The translations under genes and the position numbers were made by a program. The notes under the pieces are model-generated. The model ran no database searches and was not told where the DNA came from. It was given only the letters and a program-made list of their open reading frames with translations. From Actinomycetes bacterium (GTDB taxonomy: Bacteria > Actinomycetota > Acidimicrobiia > Acidimicrobiales > Microtrichaceae), in contig JAEWED010000244.1 of NCBI GenBank assembly GCA_023389745.1, positions 1 through 61,586 of the forward strand: a stretch of 61,586 nt of DNA. The letters run 5' to 3'. Below are positions 1 through 7,955 of the stretch, in pieces (the first letter of the stretch is position 1; every line of letters starts with the position of its first letter).

Positions 1-18
1 CTCCCCCCTGGAGTCCCC

Positions 19-408
19 GTGTCCGAGACCCCCACCGCGCTGTCCGACGGAGCGCTCGCGTTCCTGTCCGAGTACCACCTGGCCACCCTCACCACGCTGC
101 GGGCCGACGGCTCACCGCACGTGGTGCCGGTGGGCTTCTCCTACGACATGGAGCAGACACTCGTGCGAGTGATCTCGTTCGAGGGCTCGGTGAAGGTCCG
201 CAACGCCCGGCGCGGCGGCCGTGCCGCGGTGTGCCAGGTCGACGGCGGCCGGTGGTTGACCTTCGAGGGCGAGGTCTCGGTGACCGACGATCCAGCGCGA
301 GTGGCCGCGGCGGTCGCCGGGTACGCGGCGCGCTACCGCGAGCCCGGTGCGCGCGACGACCGCGTCGCGATCGAGATCCTCGTCGACCGGGTCCTGGGAC
401 ACGGCTGA
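19..408 (+). CDS. PPOX-class (F420- or flavin-dependent) oxidoreductase
   Basis: This is a small single-domain split-barrel protein of 129 residues, the usual size for the PPOX/F420-dependent family (Rv1155-like). The N-terminal segment ending LATLTTLRADGSPHVVPV is the characteristic first strand pair of the fold, and the C-terminal IEILVDRVLGHG is the usual last strand. Members reduce substrates with F420H2 or flavin in the cytoplasm; the substrate cannot be read from sequence. The GTG at 19 gives a full-length domain, but only 18 bases precede it, so the promoter lies outside the window. A VOC-family gene follows after 5 bases, suggesting co-transcription. Confidence 0.85.
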   Translation: MSETPTALSDGALAFLSEYHLATLTTLRADGSPHVVPVGFSYDMEQTLVRVISFEGSVKVRNARRGGRAAVCQVDGGRWLTFEGEVSVTDDPARVAAAVAGYAARYREPGARDDRVAIEILVDRVLGHG

Positions 409-413
409 GCACC

Positions 414-848
414 GTGGAGCAGCGGGTCAGCCTCATCACCCTCGGGGTCGCCGATCTCGCCCGGTCACGCGCGTTCTACGAGCAGCTCGGCTGGTCGGGC
501 CAAGAGGTCGAGGGCACCGTCTTCTTCCAGGCCGGCGGGCTCGCCGTGGTGCTCTGGGCGCGTGAGGCGCTGGCGGCCGATGCGGGCATCGACGACGACG
601 GCACCAGCACCTTCGGAGGCATCGTGCTGGCCCACAACGTGCGGTCGGCCGCCGAGGTCGACGAGGTGCTCGCTGCCGCCGAGCGCGCGGGTGGCCTGGT
701 GACCAGCCCCGCGGCCACCACCTTCTACGGCGGCTACGCCGGCACCTTCAGGGACCCCGACGGCCACGCCTGGGAGATCGCACACAACCCCGGGTTCCCG
801 CTGGCTGCCGACGGCTCGCTGACCGTCCCCGACCTCGGCGGGTCGTGA
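414..848 (+). CDS. VOC (glyoxalase/bleomycin-resistance) family protein
   Basis: A 144-residue protein of the vicinal-oxygen-chelate fold. The first beta strand (VSLITLGVADLARSRAFYEQ) and the C-terminal FRDPDGHAWEIAHNPGF are typical of the family; the E of WEIA is the usual metal ligand or its equivalent. The open frame extends upstream to 231, but that part overlaps the PPOX gene and has shadow-like Arg/Pro composition, so the GTG at 414, five bases after the preceding stop, is preferred. The reaction (glyoxalase, dioxygenase or binding protein) cannot be assigned. It probably forms a two-gene unit with the PPOX gene. Confidence 0.85.
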   Translation: MEQRVSLITLGVADLARSRAFYEQLGWSGQEVEGTVFFQAGGLAVVLWAREALAADAGIDDDGTSTFGGIVLAHNVRSAAEVDEVLAAAERAGGLVTSPAATTFYGGYAGTFRDPDGHAWEIAHNPGFPLAADGSLTVPDLGGS

Positions 849-900
849 GGCGGGAAGTACCCGAAGCCCGGCGACTCGCGGCGACGGCCGGCGGGCCCAG

Positions 901-1341
901 CTACCTGCTCGGCACCGCTCGGCGAGACGTCTGCCAGCGTCCGATCGCGAGTGCCACGAGCCAGCCGGCAACCAGGAGTCCCAACGCGATCACGAGTCCG
1001 GCGACTCGACCGGGCCAGCGCACGACGCACACGTCGCTCGCGTCCATGCAGAACCCGCCGAAGTGCACGAACGAGGTGGGCCACATCAGCGCCACGACCG
1101 CCGCGACCCACACCGCGATGCCGGCGGTTCGCCAGCCCCCACGACGGCCGAGGGTGGCACCGTCCGCCAGCGCGGCGACCGCCATCGCCGGCGCGCCGAC
1201 CAGCACGAGGAAGGCCCAGTTGAACACCGGTGACACCGCACCGAAGCCGGACTCGGGGGCACCCCACAGTCCGATCCCCACGACCCACGACCCCACGACG
1301 GCGCACGCGCCCAGCAACCAGCGTCCAGCCTGCCCTCCCAC
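901..1341 (-). CDS. Small multi-pass membrane protein, unknown function
   Basis: A 146-residue hydrophobic protein with about four predicted membrane segments: around residues 8-27, 38-60, 72-88 and 110-132. Two Cys residues lie in the loop GFCMDASDVC, which could form a disulfide outside the membrane. The short basic C-terminus suggests a cytoplasmic end. I do not recognise the family. The GTG start at 1341 has CAAGCT seven bases upstream, a weak match to the leaderless -10 pattern seen elsewhere. The gene stands alone, convergent with the VOC gene. Confidence 0.6.
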   Translation of the reverse strand: MGGQAGRWLLGACAVVGSWVVGIGLWGAPESGFGAVSPVFNWAFLVLVGAPAMAVAALADGATLGRRGGWRTAGIAVWVAAVVALMWPTSFVHFGGFCMDASDVCVVRWPGRVAGLVIALGLLVAGWLVALAIGRWQTSRRAVPSR

Positions 1342-1422
1342 ACCGACCAGCTTGACACTTCACAGATGCCCGACGCGTTCTTCCTCGACGAAGACGGCGC
1401 TGATGGGTCGCGACACATCCCG

Positions 1423-1992
1423 TCAGGCCGTCGCCCGTGTGGGCCGGTACCGCACGGCCACCGCGCCCGAGCGGAACTCCCGGCGATCCACCAGCTCGAG
1501 CTCGACGCGCTCGCGCAGACCAGCGAGCAACGTCGGCCCGTGACCGGCGAGGACCGGCTGCACCAAGAACTCGTACTCGTCGATCAATCCCAGATCCGCC
1601 AACGCCACGGGCAGCGTCACACCACCCACCCACAGACCCTCACCCGGCTCTTCCTTCAGCGCCTGCACCGCCGAACCCAACTCACCCCGCAGCAACTCGG
1701 CGTTCCAGTCGACCTCGCCCAACGTGCTCGACACGACGAACTTCTTCGCTCCGTCGATGGCCTCGGCGAACGGGAGCTGCCACTGGGTCACCCAGTCCGG
1801 CCACGTGCCGCTGGCCGGCTTCCGCCACGCCGACTCCATCATCTCGTAGGTCACCCGACCGAACAGCAGCGCATCAGCCCGTGCCATCTCGTCGGTCCAA
1901 TAGCGCATCGAGTCCTCGTCGGGCGGGAGCCCGGCCTCGTGATGGCAGCAGCCGTCGAGCGTGACGTTGATCGAGTAGCGAAGTGGTCTCAT
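1423..1992 (-). CDS. Dihydrofolate-reductase-like (RibD C-terminal domain) protein
   Basis: A 189-residue protein of the bacterial DHFR-like/RibD-C family. The N-terminus MRPLRYSINVTLDG is the standard first strand; FGRVTYEMM, KKFVVSST and the glycine-rich LWVGGVTL are the conserved NADPH-binding fold elements. These proteins are presumed NADPH reductases of unknown substrate, not true DHFR. Its ATG overlaps the stop of the SRPBCC gene (ATGA), so it is the third gene of an ArsR-SRPBCC-DHFR-like operon read from 2815 downward. The frame is open further upstream, but the overlap makes 1992 the natural start. Confidence 0.88.
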   Translation of the reverse strand: MRPLRYSINVTLDGCCHHEAGLPPDEDSMRYWTDEMARADALLFGRVTYEMMESAWRKPASGTWPDWVTQWQLPFAEAIDGAKKFVVSSTLGEVDWNAELLRGELGSAVQALKEEPGEGLWVGGVTLPVALADLGLIDEYEFLVQPVLAGHGPTLLAGLRERVELELVDRREFRSGAVAVRYRPTRATA

Positions 1993-2477
1993 CTCGTTGC
2001 TCTCCCCGGATGCAGCTGCTGGGTGATCAGGTGGTCGTCGAGCTGGGCGAAGCTCTGCCCCCAACCCTCCTCGGTCGCTCCGGTCACCTCCGCCGGCAGC
2101 CACTGGCGCACCTCGAGGCGGGTGCGCCCACCGGGCTCGTCGTGGAACTCGAACCGGAACCGTGTCTCGAACGTCTCGAAGCCGCCCGGGAGGTGACCCT
2201 GCACGCGCATCACGCCGTCGAGCACCCTGCCCTCGGCGACGTCGGCGAGATCGATGTGCACCTCTGCGCGGATGGACGGGTCGTCCGGGAACACCTCCAC
2301 GAACCGCTGGTGGCCCCCGGCGCGGACGTCGAAGTCCATCTCGTCGAGCGGCCGCACGCTGCCGGTCGGCCCCCACCAGGCCGCCAGCTGCTCGGGGTCC
2401 GTGAACGCCCGGAAGACGAGGTCGCGGGGCGCATCGAAGACGCGTGAGATGGTGAGGTCGGGTGGTTCCGCGGTCAT
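1989..2477 (-). CDS. SRPBCC (AHSA1-like) lipid/ligand-binding domain protein
   Basis: A 162-residue START-like domain. LTISRVFDAPRDLVFRAFTD followed by a WWGP motif and the C-terminal GWGQSFAQLDDHL are signature segments of the activator-of-Hsp90-homologue-1-like SRPBCC family. These domains bind hydrophobic ligands; the ligand is unknown. It sits between an ArsR repressor and a DHFR-like gene, with 4-base stop/start overlaps on both sides, so translation of the three is coupled. ArsR-SRPBCC pairs are common in actinobacteria, and the ArsR protein is presumed to repress this operon. Confidence 0.88.
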   Translation of the reverse strand: MTAEPPDLTISRVFDAPRDLVFRAFTDPEQLAAWWGPTGSVRPLDEMDFDVRAGGHQRFVEVFPDDPSIRAEVHIDLADVAEGRVLDGVMRVQGHLPGGFETFETRFRFEFHDEPGGRTRLEVRQWLPAEVTGATEEGWGQSFAQLDDHLITQQLHPGRATR

Positions 2478-2815
2478 CGGGGCTCGTCCTCCTCCTGCAG
2501 CATGGCGAGGTGGGCGTCGAGTCGGTCGAAGGACGAGTCCCAGAAACCCTTGAAGCGCTCGATCCAGATCGCCGCCTCTCGGAGTGGCTCCGCCTCCAGA
2601 TGACTCCGCTGCCACTTCCCTTCACGTGACCGGGAGATCAGGGCTGCGCCTTCGAGCACCTTCAGGTGCCGCGACACCGCCGGCATCGAGATCGGCAGCG
2701 GCGCCGTGAGCTGCGTCACGGTGGCGTCGCCGGCGGTGAGCTCGGCGAGTATCGCTCGTCGAGTGGGGTCGGCCAGCGCGGCGAACACGAGGCTGAGCTG
2801 ATCGGTCGCGGTCAC
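2474..2815 (-). CDS. ArsR-family winged-helix repressor
   Basis: A 113-residue ArsR/SmtB-type regulator. The winged-helix is clear: FAALADPTRRAILAEL, TVTQLTAPLPISMPAVSRHL as the recognition region, then VLEGAALISRSREGKWQRS as the wing. There are no Cys residues, so it does not look like a metal sensor. The GTG at 2815 is the only sensible start; further upstream the frame runs into the operator. A perfect palindrome begins six bases before the start codon, which leaves no room for a ribosome binding site and implies a leaderless, self-repressed message. Confidence 0.9.
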   Translation of the reverse strand: MTATDQLSLVFAALADPTRRAILAELTAGDATVTQLTAPLPISMPAVSRHLKVLEGAALISRSREGKWQRSHLEAEPLREAAIWIERFKGFWDSSFDRLDAHLAMLQEEDEPR

Positions 2816-2820
2816 AGATT

Positions 2821-2842
2821 CACTTAACCAAGTCGTTAAGTG
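2821..2842. promoter_or_regulatory. Palindromic operator for the ArsR operon
   Basis: A perfect inverted repeat: CACTTAAC at 2821-2828 and GTTAAGTG at 2835-2842 around a 6-base spacer. It lies immediately upstream of the arsR GTG on the minus strand, and TTAAGT within it is placed like a -10 element. It is noticeably A/T-rich against its surroundings. Autoregulation is inferred from position and symmetry. Confidence 0.75.
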
Positions 2843-2885
2843 TTGCGTCAAGCCCTTCTCACCGGATCGGGGCCGCAAGCGACCC

Positions 2886-3224
2886 TCAGACCGTGGCGGC
2901 GGCTCTCGATCCGACGACTGCGGCGCCCAGCGCACCGGCGGCCACGGCGACGGCCGCGACGACGGCCAGGCCGACACCGATGACGTCGAGGCCGTTGACG
3001 AGGATCGCCATGCCGCACACCGCGGCGACACCGCCGCCGAGTCCCAACGGGCCCGCAGCCGCCTCGTGCGCCGCGTACCACGCGGCATCGGAGCGTCGCA
3101 CCGATGCGAGCGGGATGCCGAGGGGGTGGCGGGGCCGTAGCCGGCGCTGCGAGCCCACCCAGCAGAGCCACACCTCGACACCGCCGAGCAGCATCGCCGC
3201 GAGCGACACGAGCACCCTGGCCAC
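2886..3224 (-). CDS. SdpI-family membrane protein
   Basis: A 112-residue membrane protein with three hydrophobic segments, near residues 2-22, 57-78 and 83-105. The loop with LGIPLASVRRSDAAWYAAH matches the SdpI/YfhL signature (G-x-R/P-x3-S-x6-W-x2-AH). SdpI proteins give immunity to the SdpC toxin in Bacillus; in actinobacteria the role is unknown and no SdpC-like gene is nearby. The GTG at 3224 lies seven bases after the NTF2-like gene's stop, so the two are probably co-transcribed. Confidence 0.7.
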   Translation of the reverse strand: MARVLVSLAAMLLGGVEVWLCWVGSQRRLRPRHPLGIPLASVRRSDAAWYAAHEAAAGPLGLGGGVAAVCGMAILVNGLDVIGVGLAVVAAVAVAAGALGAAVVGSRAAATV

Positions 3225-3230
3225 GGGACT

Positions 3231-3614
3231 TCAGCCGAGCTGCTGGATGTCGGACCCCGTCCAGTACGCCTTCATGTCGGTGACCAGCCCGTCGTCACCG
3301 AAGGTGAAGACGTCGATGACGTCGACCGCGAACGTGGCGTCGCCCATCGTCGTGACCGCCCGCATCGGCACCGCTGCGTAGCGGTCGACCGCCCGGATCG
3401 GTCCGGTGATCTGCAGGTCGAACCCCCCGGCCGCCTGGTGGGTGCCGGTGAAGAACTCCCGGATGGCGTCGTGGCCGACGAACGCCGGCTGGTCGACGGG
3501 GTCCGCGACGACCGCCTGCGGGTCGAACACGGCGACGACTCCCTCGATGTCGCCTGCGGTGTGCGCTGCGGCGTAGGCGGTGACCGCCGCCTTCATCTCG
3601 TCGGTCGTGGGCAT
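3231..3614 (-). CDS. NTF2-like / SnoaL-type ketosteroid-isomerase-fold protein
   Basis: A 127-residue alpha+beta cone domain, the normal size for the family. AAHTAGDIEGVVAVFDPQAV, the DP-x-AFVGHDAIREFF segment and the C-terminal GLVTDMKAYW strand identify it. Homologues isomerise or hydrolyse small lipophilic molecules, or simply bind them; the substrate is unknown. The ATG at 3614 has TAGTCT at 3622-3627, seven bases upstream, so the message is probably leaderless. It is divergent from the gene at 3659. Confidence 0.85.
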   Translation of the reverse strand: MPTTDEMKAAVTAYAAAHTAGDIEGVVAVFDPQAVVADPVDQPAFVGHDAIREFFTGTHQAAGGFDLQITGPIRAVDRYAAVPMRAVTTMGDATFAVDVIDVFTFGDDGLVTDMKAYWTGSDIQQLG

Positions 3615-3621
3615 GGGGGTG

Positions 3622-3627
3622 AGACTA
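3622..3627 (-). promoter_or_regulatory. Leaderless -10 element for the NTF2-like gene
   Basis: TAGTCT on the minus strand, seven bases before the ATG at 3614. It is one of a series of TAnnnT hexamers placed 6-8 bases from start codons in this window. Confidence 0.6.
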
Positions 3628-3658
3628 CCCGGGCGCGATCTGGGCCAAGATCTCCGGC

Positions 3659-4681
3659 GTGCCTGCCCTTCGGACCGAGATCACCGAGATCGTCACCGGC
3701 CTGGGCATGCTCGACGCGGACGACCTGGACGGGCTGCTCGACGCCGAGGTGCCCCGCCAGCTCCGCAACGTCGACGCGGCGACCTGGGGCCGGCTGCGGG
3801 CCGCTCGCGGCGACCGGGCGCACGACGGCGACTTCCTGGCGGCGTGGAACAACGGTCGTGCGTTCTTCGCCGCGGCCGACGGGCTGCGCGGCCGTGTACC
3901 GAACACGATCGAGTGGACCGGCGGACACCGCGACCCGGGAGACTCCATCGTGCCGGCCGACCTGCGCATCGACCACGTCTACCTGGTCAGCTGCAAGTAC
4001 CTGTCCAAGGTGCTGCACAACTCCTCACCCGCGGCGCTGTTCGAGCGGATGTTGGCCGGTGGCCAGGGTCGCCGTGCCGGCGTCGACTGGTTCGACGAGG
4101 TCGCGCCGGTCGAGCACCAGCACCTCTACGAGCTCGTCCGGGGCCGCTTCGCCGGCGACCTGGAGCTGCCCGCCGCGGTGCACGAGCTCACCAAGACCCA
4201 GCGCCGCGAGCTGCGGGTCTGCATCCCCAGGGACTGGGACGACGACTGCGCCGCCGGCTACGCCGCACTGACCGCCCGCGCCGCGGTGGAGTCCGCCCGC
4301 CGCTGGCGGGCCGAGCTGCGCTCCGAGCGCGAGCGGCTCGCGATGATCTGGCGCCTGCTGCGGCTGACGTCTGCGCCGTACTTCGTGCTCGGCACGGCGT
4401 CGGGATCGACCATCCGGCTGCGGGTCGGCACTCCGTGGGACTTCACCCAGGCCTACCGGCTGCGCAGCTTCGAACCAGCGGCCATCGAGGCCGGCCAGGC
4501 CATCGTCGGCTGGCGAGCGGTGGTGCGGGACCTCGCCACCGACGACGACGTCGAGGTCGACGGCCACGTCGAGATCCGCTGGAGCCACGGCCGCTTCGGC
4601 GGGCCGCCAGAGGCCAAGGTGTACCTCGACACGCCGCACTCGCGGGTGCCGGGCTACTTCCCGCTGACGCGTTCGGTCTGA
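3659..4681 (+). CDS. Conserved hypothetical protein, possible PD-(D/E)XK-like nuclease
   Basis: A 340-residue soluble protein that I cannot assign to a named family. Residues about 82-120 carry IEWTGGHRDPGD, then ADLRIDHVYLVSCKYLSKVL: an acidic residue, a strand and an S-x-K ending, the layout of a PD-(D/E)XK nuclease core. This is a weak motif-level inference. The middle is helical with many Arg/Glu; the C-terminal third is beta-rich with IRLRVGTPWDF and VEIRWSHGRF. The GTG start has CAAGAT seven bases upstream. Its 3' end overlaps the convergent DNA glycosylase gene by 28 bases, a context that would suit a DNA-repair role. Confidence 0.65.
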   Translation: MPALRTEITEIVTGLGMLDADDLDGLLDAEVPRQLRNVDAATWGRLRAARGDRAHDGDFLAAWNNGRAFFAAADGLRGRVPNTIEWTGGHRDPGDSIVPADLRIDHVYLVSCKYLSKVLHNSSPAALFERMLAGGQGRRAGVDWFDEVAPVEHQHLYELVRGRFAGDLELPAAVHELTKTQRRELRVCIPRDWDDDCAAGYAALTARAAVESARRWRAELRSERERLAMIWRLLRLTSAPYFVLGTASGSTIRLRVGTPWDFTQAYRLRSFEPAAIEAGQAIVGWRAVVRDLATDDDVEVDGHVEIRWSHGRFGGPPEAKVYLDTPHSRVPGYFPLTRSV

Positions 4682-5496
4682 TCCGGGCCACCCTGATCTG
4701 CCCGCTGGCGCGGCTGGCACGTCGGGCACCAGTACGTGATCCGTTCCAGATCACCGTCCGCCCTCGTGACCCGCACCGCGGTGCCACACCGCCGACACGG
4801 CTCGCCGCGGCGTCCGTACACGGCGAGCCCACCCGGCACGGTGCGCCGCCGACCGGGCCGCAGGTTGACCCGCAGCAGGCGCGACGCGGTCGCGATGAGC
4901 CGGGCCCGGGTCTCGGGGTCGATCCGATCCAGCGGGTCCAGGGGGTTGACCCGCTCGTGCCAGCAGACGTCGGACTTGTAGACGTTGCCGATGCCGTTGC
5001 CGACACGCTGGTCGAGCAGCACGTCACCGATCTGCGTGGCGCCGTCGAGGGCGTCCATGCGCTCGACGCACTCCGCGACCACCGAGTCGAGGTCGTCGTG
5101 GTCGAGGCAGAGGTCGGGCCCGAGGTGCGCGAGCGGATCGAGCGGAGTGCCGCTGCGCCGCGTCGGGAACGTCCGCACGACCGGCGCCGCGAAGCAGACC
5201 GCCTGCCAGTCGTGCACCCCGACGTAGCAGCGCATCAGATGCGGCGGCTCGCGCCAGCGCCGCCCGACCGGGTAGAGGTGCCACGACCCGTTCATCCGCA
5301 GGTGCGTGTTCAGCGTGAGCCCACCCGAGAAGCGGATCAGCAGGTGCTTGCCGACCGCCTCGACGACGTCGATCCGCTCCCCCGCACGCGGGCGGTCACC
5401 CTGGAGCTGCGGCGCCTCGAAGCGTTCGAGCTCCTGTCCGACCAGCGCGGGACGCAGCCGTGCGGCCAGGTTGTGGATGGTGTCGCCTTCGGGCAC
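4654..5496 (-). CDS. nei: Endonuclease VIII / formamidopyrimidine-DNA glycosylase (Nei2-type)
   Basis: A 280-residue Fpg/Nei DNA glycosylase/AP lyase for base-excision repair of oxidised bases. It begins MPEGDTI, placing catalytic Pro2 and Glu3 directly after Met1. VGKHLLI supplies the conserved beta-hairpin Lys, TQIGDVLLDQRVGNGIGNVY is the helix-two-turn-helix, and CRRCG...CPTC near residues 233-258 is the C-terminal zinc finger. It lacks features that would mark it as MutM, so Nei is the better name. The start is fixed by the need for Pro2. It overlaps the convergent hypothetical gene at its 3' end. Confidence 0.92.
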   Translation of the reverse strand: MPEGDTIHNLAARLRPALVGQELERFEAPQLQGDRPRAGERIDVVEAVGKHLLIRFSGGLTLNTHLRMNGSWHLYPVGRRWREPPHLMRCYVGVHDWQAVCFAAPVVRTFPTRRSGTPLDPLAHLGPDLCLDHDDLDSVVAECVERMDALDGATQIGDVLLDQRVGNGIGNVYKSDVCWHERVNPLDPLDRIDPETRARLIATASRLLRVNLRPGRRRTVPGGLAVYGRRGEPCRRCGTAVRVTRADGDLERITYWCPTCQPRQRADQGGPDQTERVSGK

Positions 5497-5520
5497 GGCG
5501 ACCAGTCTGTCGGGAAGCGG

Positions 5521-6363
5521 CTACTTCAGGAGCGCGCCGCCGTCGACGGGCAGGCAGATGCCGGTGACGTAGCGGGCCTCGTCGGAGCACAGCCACAGCA
5601 ACGCGTCGGAGATGTCGCCGGCGTCGACCCACGGGATGCCGAGCGGCTGCTGGTCACGCAGGAAGTCCGCGGCGTCGTCGGTGCCGGGGTCCTCGAGGTC
5701 CATGCGGACCAGCTTCGGGAACGCGTCGTTGATGATCATCGGCGTCTTGACCGACGTCGGGTGGATCGTGTTCACGCGGATCTGGTTCGGCGCCAGCTCC
5801 AGCGCGAGGGACCGCATGAAGCCGACGACGCCGTGCTTCGAGGCGTTGTAGGCCGGGCTGCCGTACATGCCCTTCAGGCCCGCGGTCGACGAGGTGATCA
5901 CGATCGCGCCGCCCTCGTTCTGCTCGATGATGCGCCGCATGCCCGCGCGCACCGTGTTGAACACGCCGGTCAGGTTCACGCCGATGGTCTCGTCCCACTG
6001 CTCCGATGTGAGGAACTGGGTCGGGTTCGGCGAGTAGGTGCCGGCGTTCGCGACGATGACGTCGAGGCGACCGAAGCGCTCGTGGCCCGCGGCGACGACC
6101 TCGCGCAGCCGCTTGAGGTCGCGCACGTCGCCACGCTCGGCATGGATCGCTCCGCCGGCGGCCTCGACCAGGCGGACCGTCTCGGCCAGGTCCTCTTCGG
6201 TGGCCAGCGGGTAGTACGTGTTCGGCAGGTCCTCGCAGAGGTCGACGCCGATGATGCGAGCCCCCTCGGCGGCGAAGCGCACGGCGTGCTCCCGGCCCTG
6301 GCCGCGTGCGACGCCGGTGATGAACACGACCTTGCCCTCGAAGCGGCGCGAACGATCGGTCAT
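5521..6363 (-). CDS. Mycofactocin-type short-chain dehydrogenase/reductase
   Basis: A 280-residue SDR. VFITGVARGQGREHAVRFA is the cofactor-binding glycine motif in the form typical of the mycofactocin-coupled SDR family (GxARGQGRxHA). DVRD and NAG follow; the catalytic set is Ser near residue 157 and Y-x3-K in SPAYNASKHG. Members of this family are thought to hold their nicotinamide cofactor tightly and pass electrons to mycofactocin. The substrate is probably an alcohol. The ATG at 6363 is preceded by AGGGGGACC, a good ribosome binding site. It is the promoter-proximal gene of the minus-strand pair with nei. Confidence 0.9.
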   Translation of the reverse strand: MTDRSRRFEGKVVFITGVARGQGREHAVRFAAEGARIIGVDLCEDLPNTYYPLATEEDLAETVRLVEAAGGAIHAERGDVRDLKRLREVVAAGHERFGRLDVIVANAGTYSPNPTQFLTSEQWDETIGVNLTGVFNTVRAGMRRIIEQNEGGAIVITSSTAGLKGMYGSPAYNASKHGVVGFMRSLALELAPNQIRVNTIHPTSVKTPMIINDAFPKLVRMDLEDPGTDDAADFLRDQQPLGIPWVDAGDISDALLWLCSDEARYVTGICLPVDGGALLK

Positions 6364-6485
6364 GTGGTCCCCCTGAGAGCTCTGCAGTCGACGTGACGGC
6401 ACGGATCGACCTGACGGAGCGTCAGATCACCCCAGTGACTACCACCCCGACGGGTGTGGTGACGACCGACGTCAGGCGGACTGTC

Positions 6486-7286
6486 TCACGCCGACTGGGG
6501 TCGGTACGCCCAGTGCCACGGCTCGCGCGGGGTGTCCTCGACGAAGCCGTACTTCCAGCCGTTGTCCCGCATCCACTGCTGGGCGGTCGCATCCAGGTCC
6601 AGGTCGACGGCCAGGCCCCAGCCGTGGTTGCTGGTCCCCGGCGTCGCGGCGAGCCCGCCCTGGCTGTAGAGGCCCTTGCGTCCGGCGAGGTCGACCTGCG
6701 ACTCGTAGGACCGGTACGAGTCGGTGATGCCGATCGTGACGCCCTGCGCGGCGGCGTCCGCCGTCATCGCCTTGTACGCCTGGGCGGCGGGCGCGTACAG
6801 CTTGTGCGAGCCGACACCGATCGAGGTCAGGCGGTCCGCCGGGATGCGACCGTTGCCGTAGCCCACGAGCTCCGCGGGAGGCGTCAGCCGCGGGTACTTG
6901 CCGGGAGCGAGGCGGGTGGCCGGCGTGCGGGCACCGGTGCGCGTGACGCCGCCGATCGCGCTGCTCCCGCCGCCCACCGAACCGAACGACGAGGCGCTGT
7001 TCTGGCGAGCGGCGAGCGAGAGCAGGTCGAGCAGCGCCGCCGTGCTCAACCCACCGGTCGTCGCGCCGGAAGCGCCCGACAGACCGGTCGTGAGGCCGAA
7101 CGAACCCGCACCCCCGTCCAGGGAGCTGCCGTCGCCGAGCACGGCGCTGCCGAGCGCGGACTCGAGCACGGACGAGAAGGCGGCCGACGACACCGTCGAC
7201 GGCGCGGGAGCGGACGCGGCGGCAGGGTCGAAGCGCTGCTGCAGCATGGCGATACGGGCCGACACGGCCTGGATCCCGGAGCTCAT
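6486..7286 (-). CDS. D-alanyl-D-alanine carboxypeptidase, VanY/peptidase M15 family
   Basis: A 266-residue protein with a C-terminal M15 zinc peptidase domain. TDSYRSYESQ, SNHGWGLAVDLD (the SxHxxGxAxD zinc motif) and EPWHW (third zinc ligand) are all present. The N-terminal 130 residues are low-complexity Ser/Ala/Gly linker after a short helix, MSSGIQAVSARIAMLQQRF, a type of leader also seen on wall-lytic enzymes of flagellar or export loci. No clear signal peptide is visible, so export may be non-classical. It should cleave D-Ala-D-Ala ends of peptidoglycan peptides. The frame is open upstream; the ATG at 7286 is chosen because the leader helix begins there. Confidence 0.8.
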   Translation of the reverse strand: MSSGIQAVSARIAMLQQRFDPAAASAPAPSTVSSAAFSSVLESALGSAVLGDGSSLDGGAGSFGLTTGLSGASGATTGGLSTAALLDLLSLAARQNSASSFGSVGGGSSAIGGVTRTGARTPATRLAPGKYPRLTPPAELVGYGNGRIPADRLTSIGVGSHKLYAPAAQAYKAMTADAAAQGVTIGITDSYRSYESQVDLAGRKGLYSQGGLAATPGTSNHGWGLAVDLDLDATAQQWMRDNGWKYGFVEDTPREPWHWAYRPQSA

Positions 7287-7341
7287 CAACGGTGTGATCG
7301 GTCCCGGCAGCGCCGGGATGAGGGTTCGCCGAGGTCGGGCC

Positions 7342-7869
7342 TCAGTGCTCGCCGATGGGCGGCGAGAACACGTGCACCGTGACCGCCGTGTCAGTCGACC
7401 GGTTGAACAGCCGGTGGAACTGCGCGGCGGCGATCTGGGTCGAGTCACCCGTGTGGAGCCGGCGCACCGGGGCGGGCAGCGCCGACTCGAGCGGCTGGGA
7501 GGACTCGAGCAGCGTGCCGTCGACGACGTGCACCACGCCGACCGAACCGTCGTGGTCGTGGGTGTCGGACATGGCCGCCGGACCCCACTCCATCAGGTAG
7601 GCGTCGTACGCGGCGGTCGCGAGGAGCAGGGTCGTGCGCACCTCCCACGGTGCGACCGGGCCGGTCGACGCCGCCACGGTCGCGAGACCCGCAGCGATGT
7701 CGTCGAGCACCGCCGTGTCGAGCGGAGTGACGTTCGTGTCGGCGGTCGCAGGTCCCGTCGCTGGCCCTGCAGGGTGCAGTGCCCTCGCTGCCGCTCGCGA
7801 GGTGTCCTCACAGGCGGTCGACCCGACGGCCGGCGACTCGTGGACTGCTCGGAACGGAACGGTGGACAT
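7342..7869 (-). CDS. Cysteine dioxygenase-like cupin
   Basis: A 175-residue cupin of the cysteine dioxygenase type I family. SDTHDHDGSVGVVHVVDG holds the two iron-ligand His residues of the first cupin motif; QFHRLFN supplies the third. CDO oxidises L-cysteine to cysteine sulfinate with O2. The N-terminal 45 residues are Ala/Pro-rich and poorly conserved in appearance. A strong GGAGG lies just before the ATG at 7869. Related thiol dioxygenases acting on other thiols cannot be excluded. Confidence 0.8.
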   Translation of the reverse strand: MSTVPFRAVHESPAVGSTACEDTSRAAARALHPAGPATGPATADTNVTPLDTAVLDDIAAGLATVAASTGPVAPWEVRTTLLLATAAYDAYLMEWGPAAMSDTHDHDGSVGVVHVVDGTLLESSQPLESALPAPVRRLHTGDSTQIAAAQFHRLFNRSTDTAVTVHVFSPPIGEH

Positions 7870-7955
7870 GCGGTGCCTCCGTGAGGGCGGTGGGGGGTCG
7901 ACCTCCAGCTTCGCGCTGAAACCCGACCAAGTCGATCAGATTTTACCTGAATGGC

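Noticed and set aside
3580..6396. 938-codon plus-strand open frame opposite nei and the SDR
   Set aside because: Shadow frame; both opposing genes have intact catalytic motifs.
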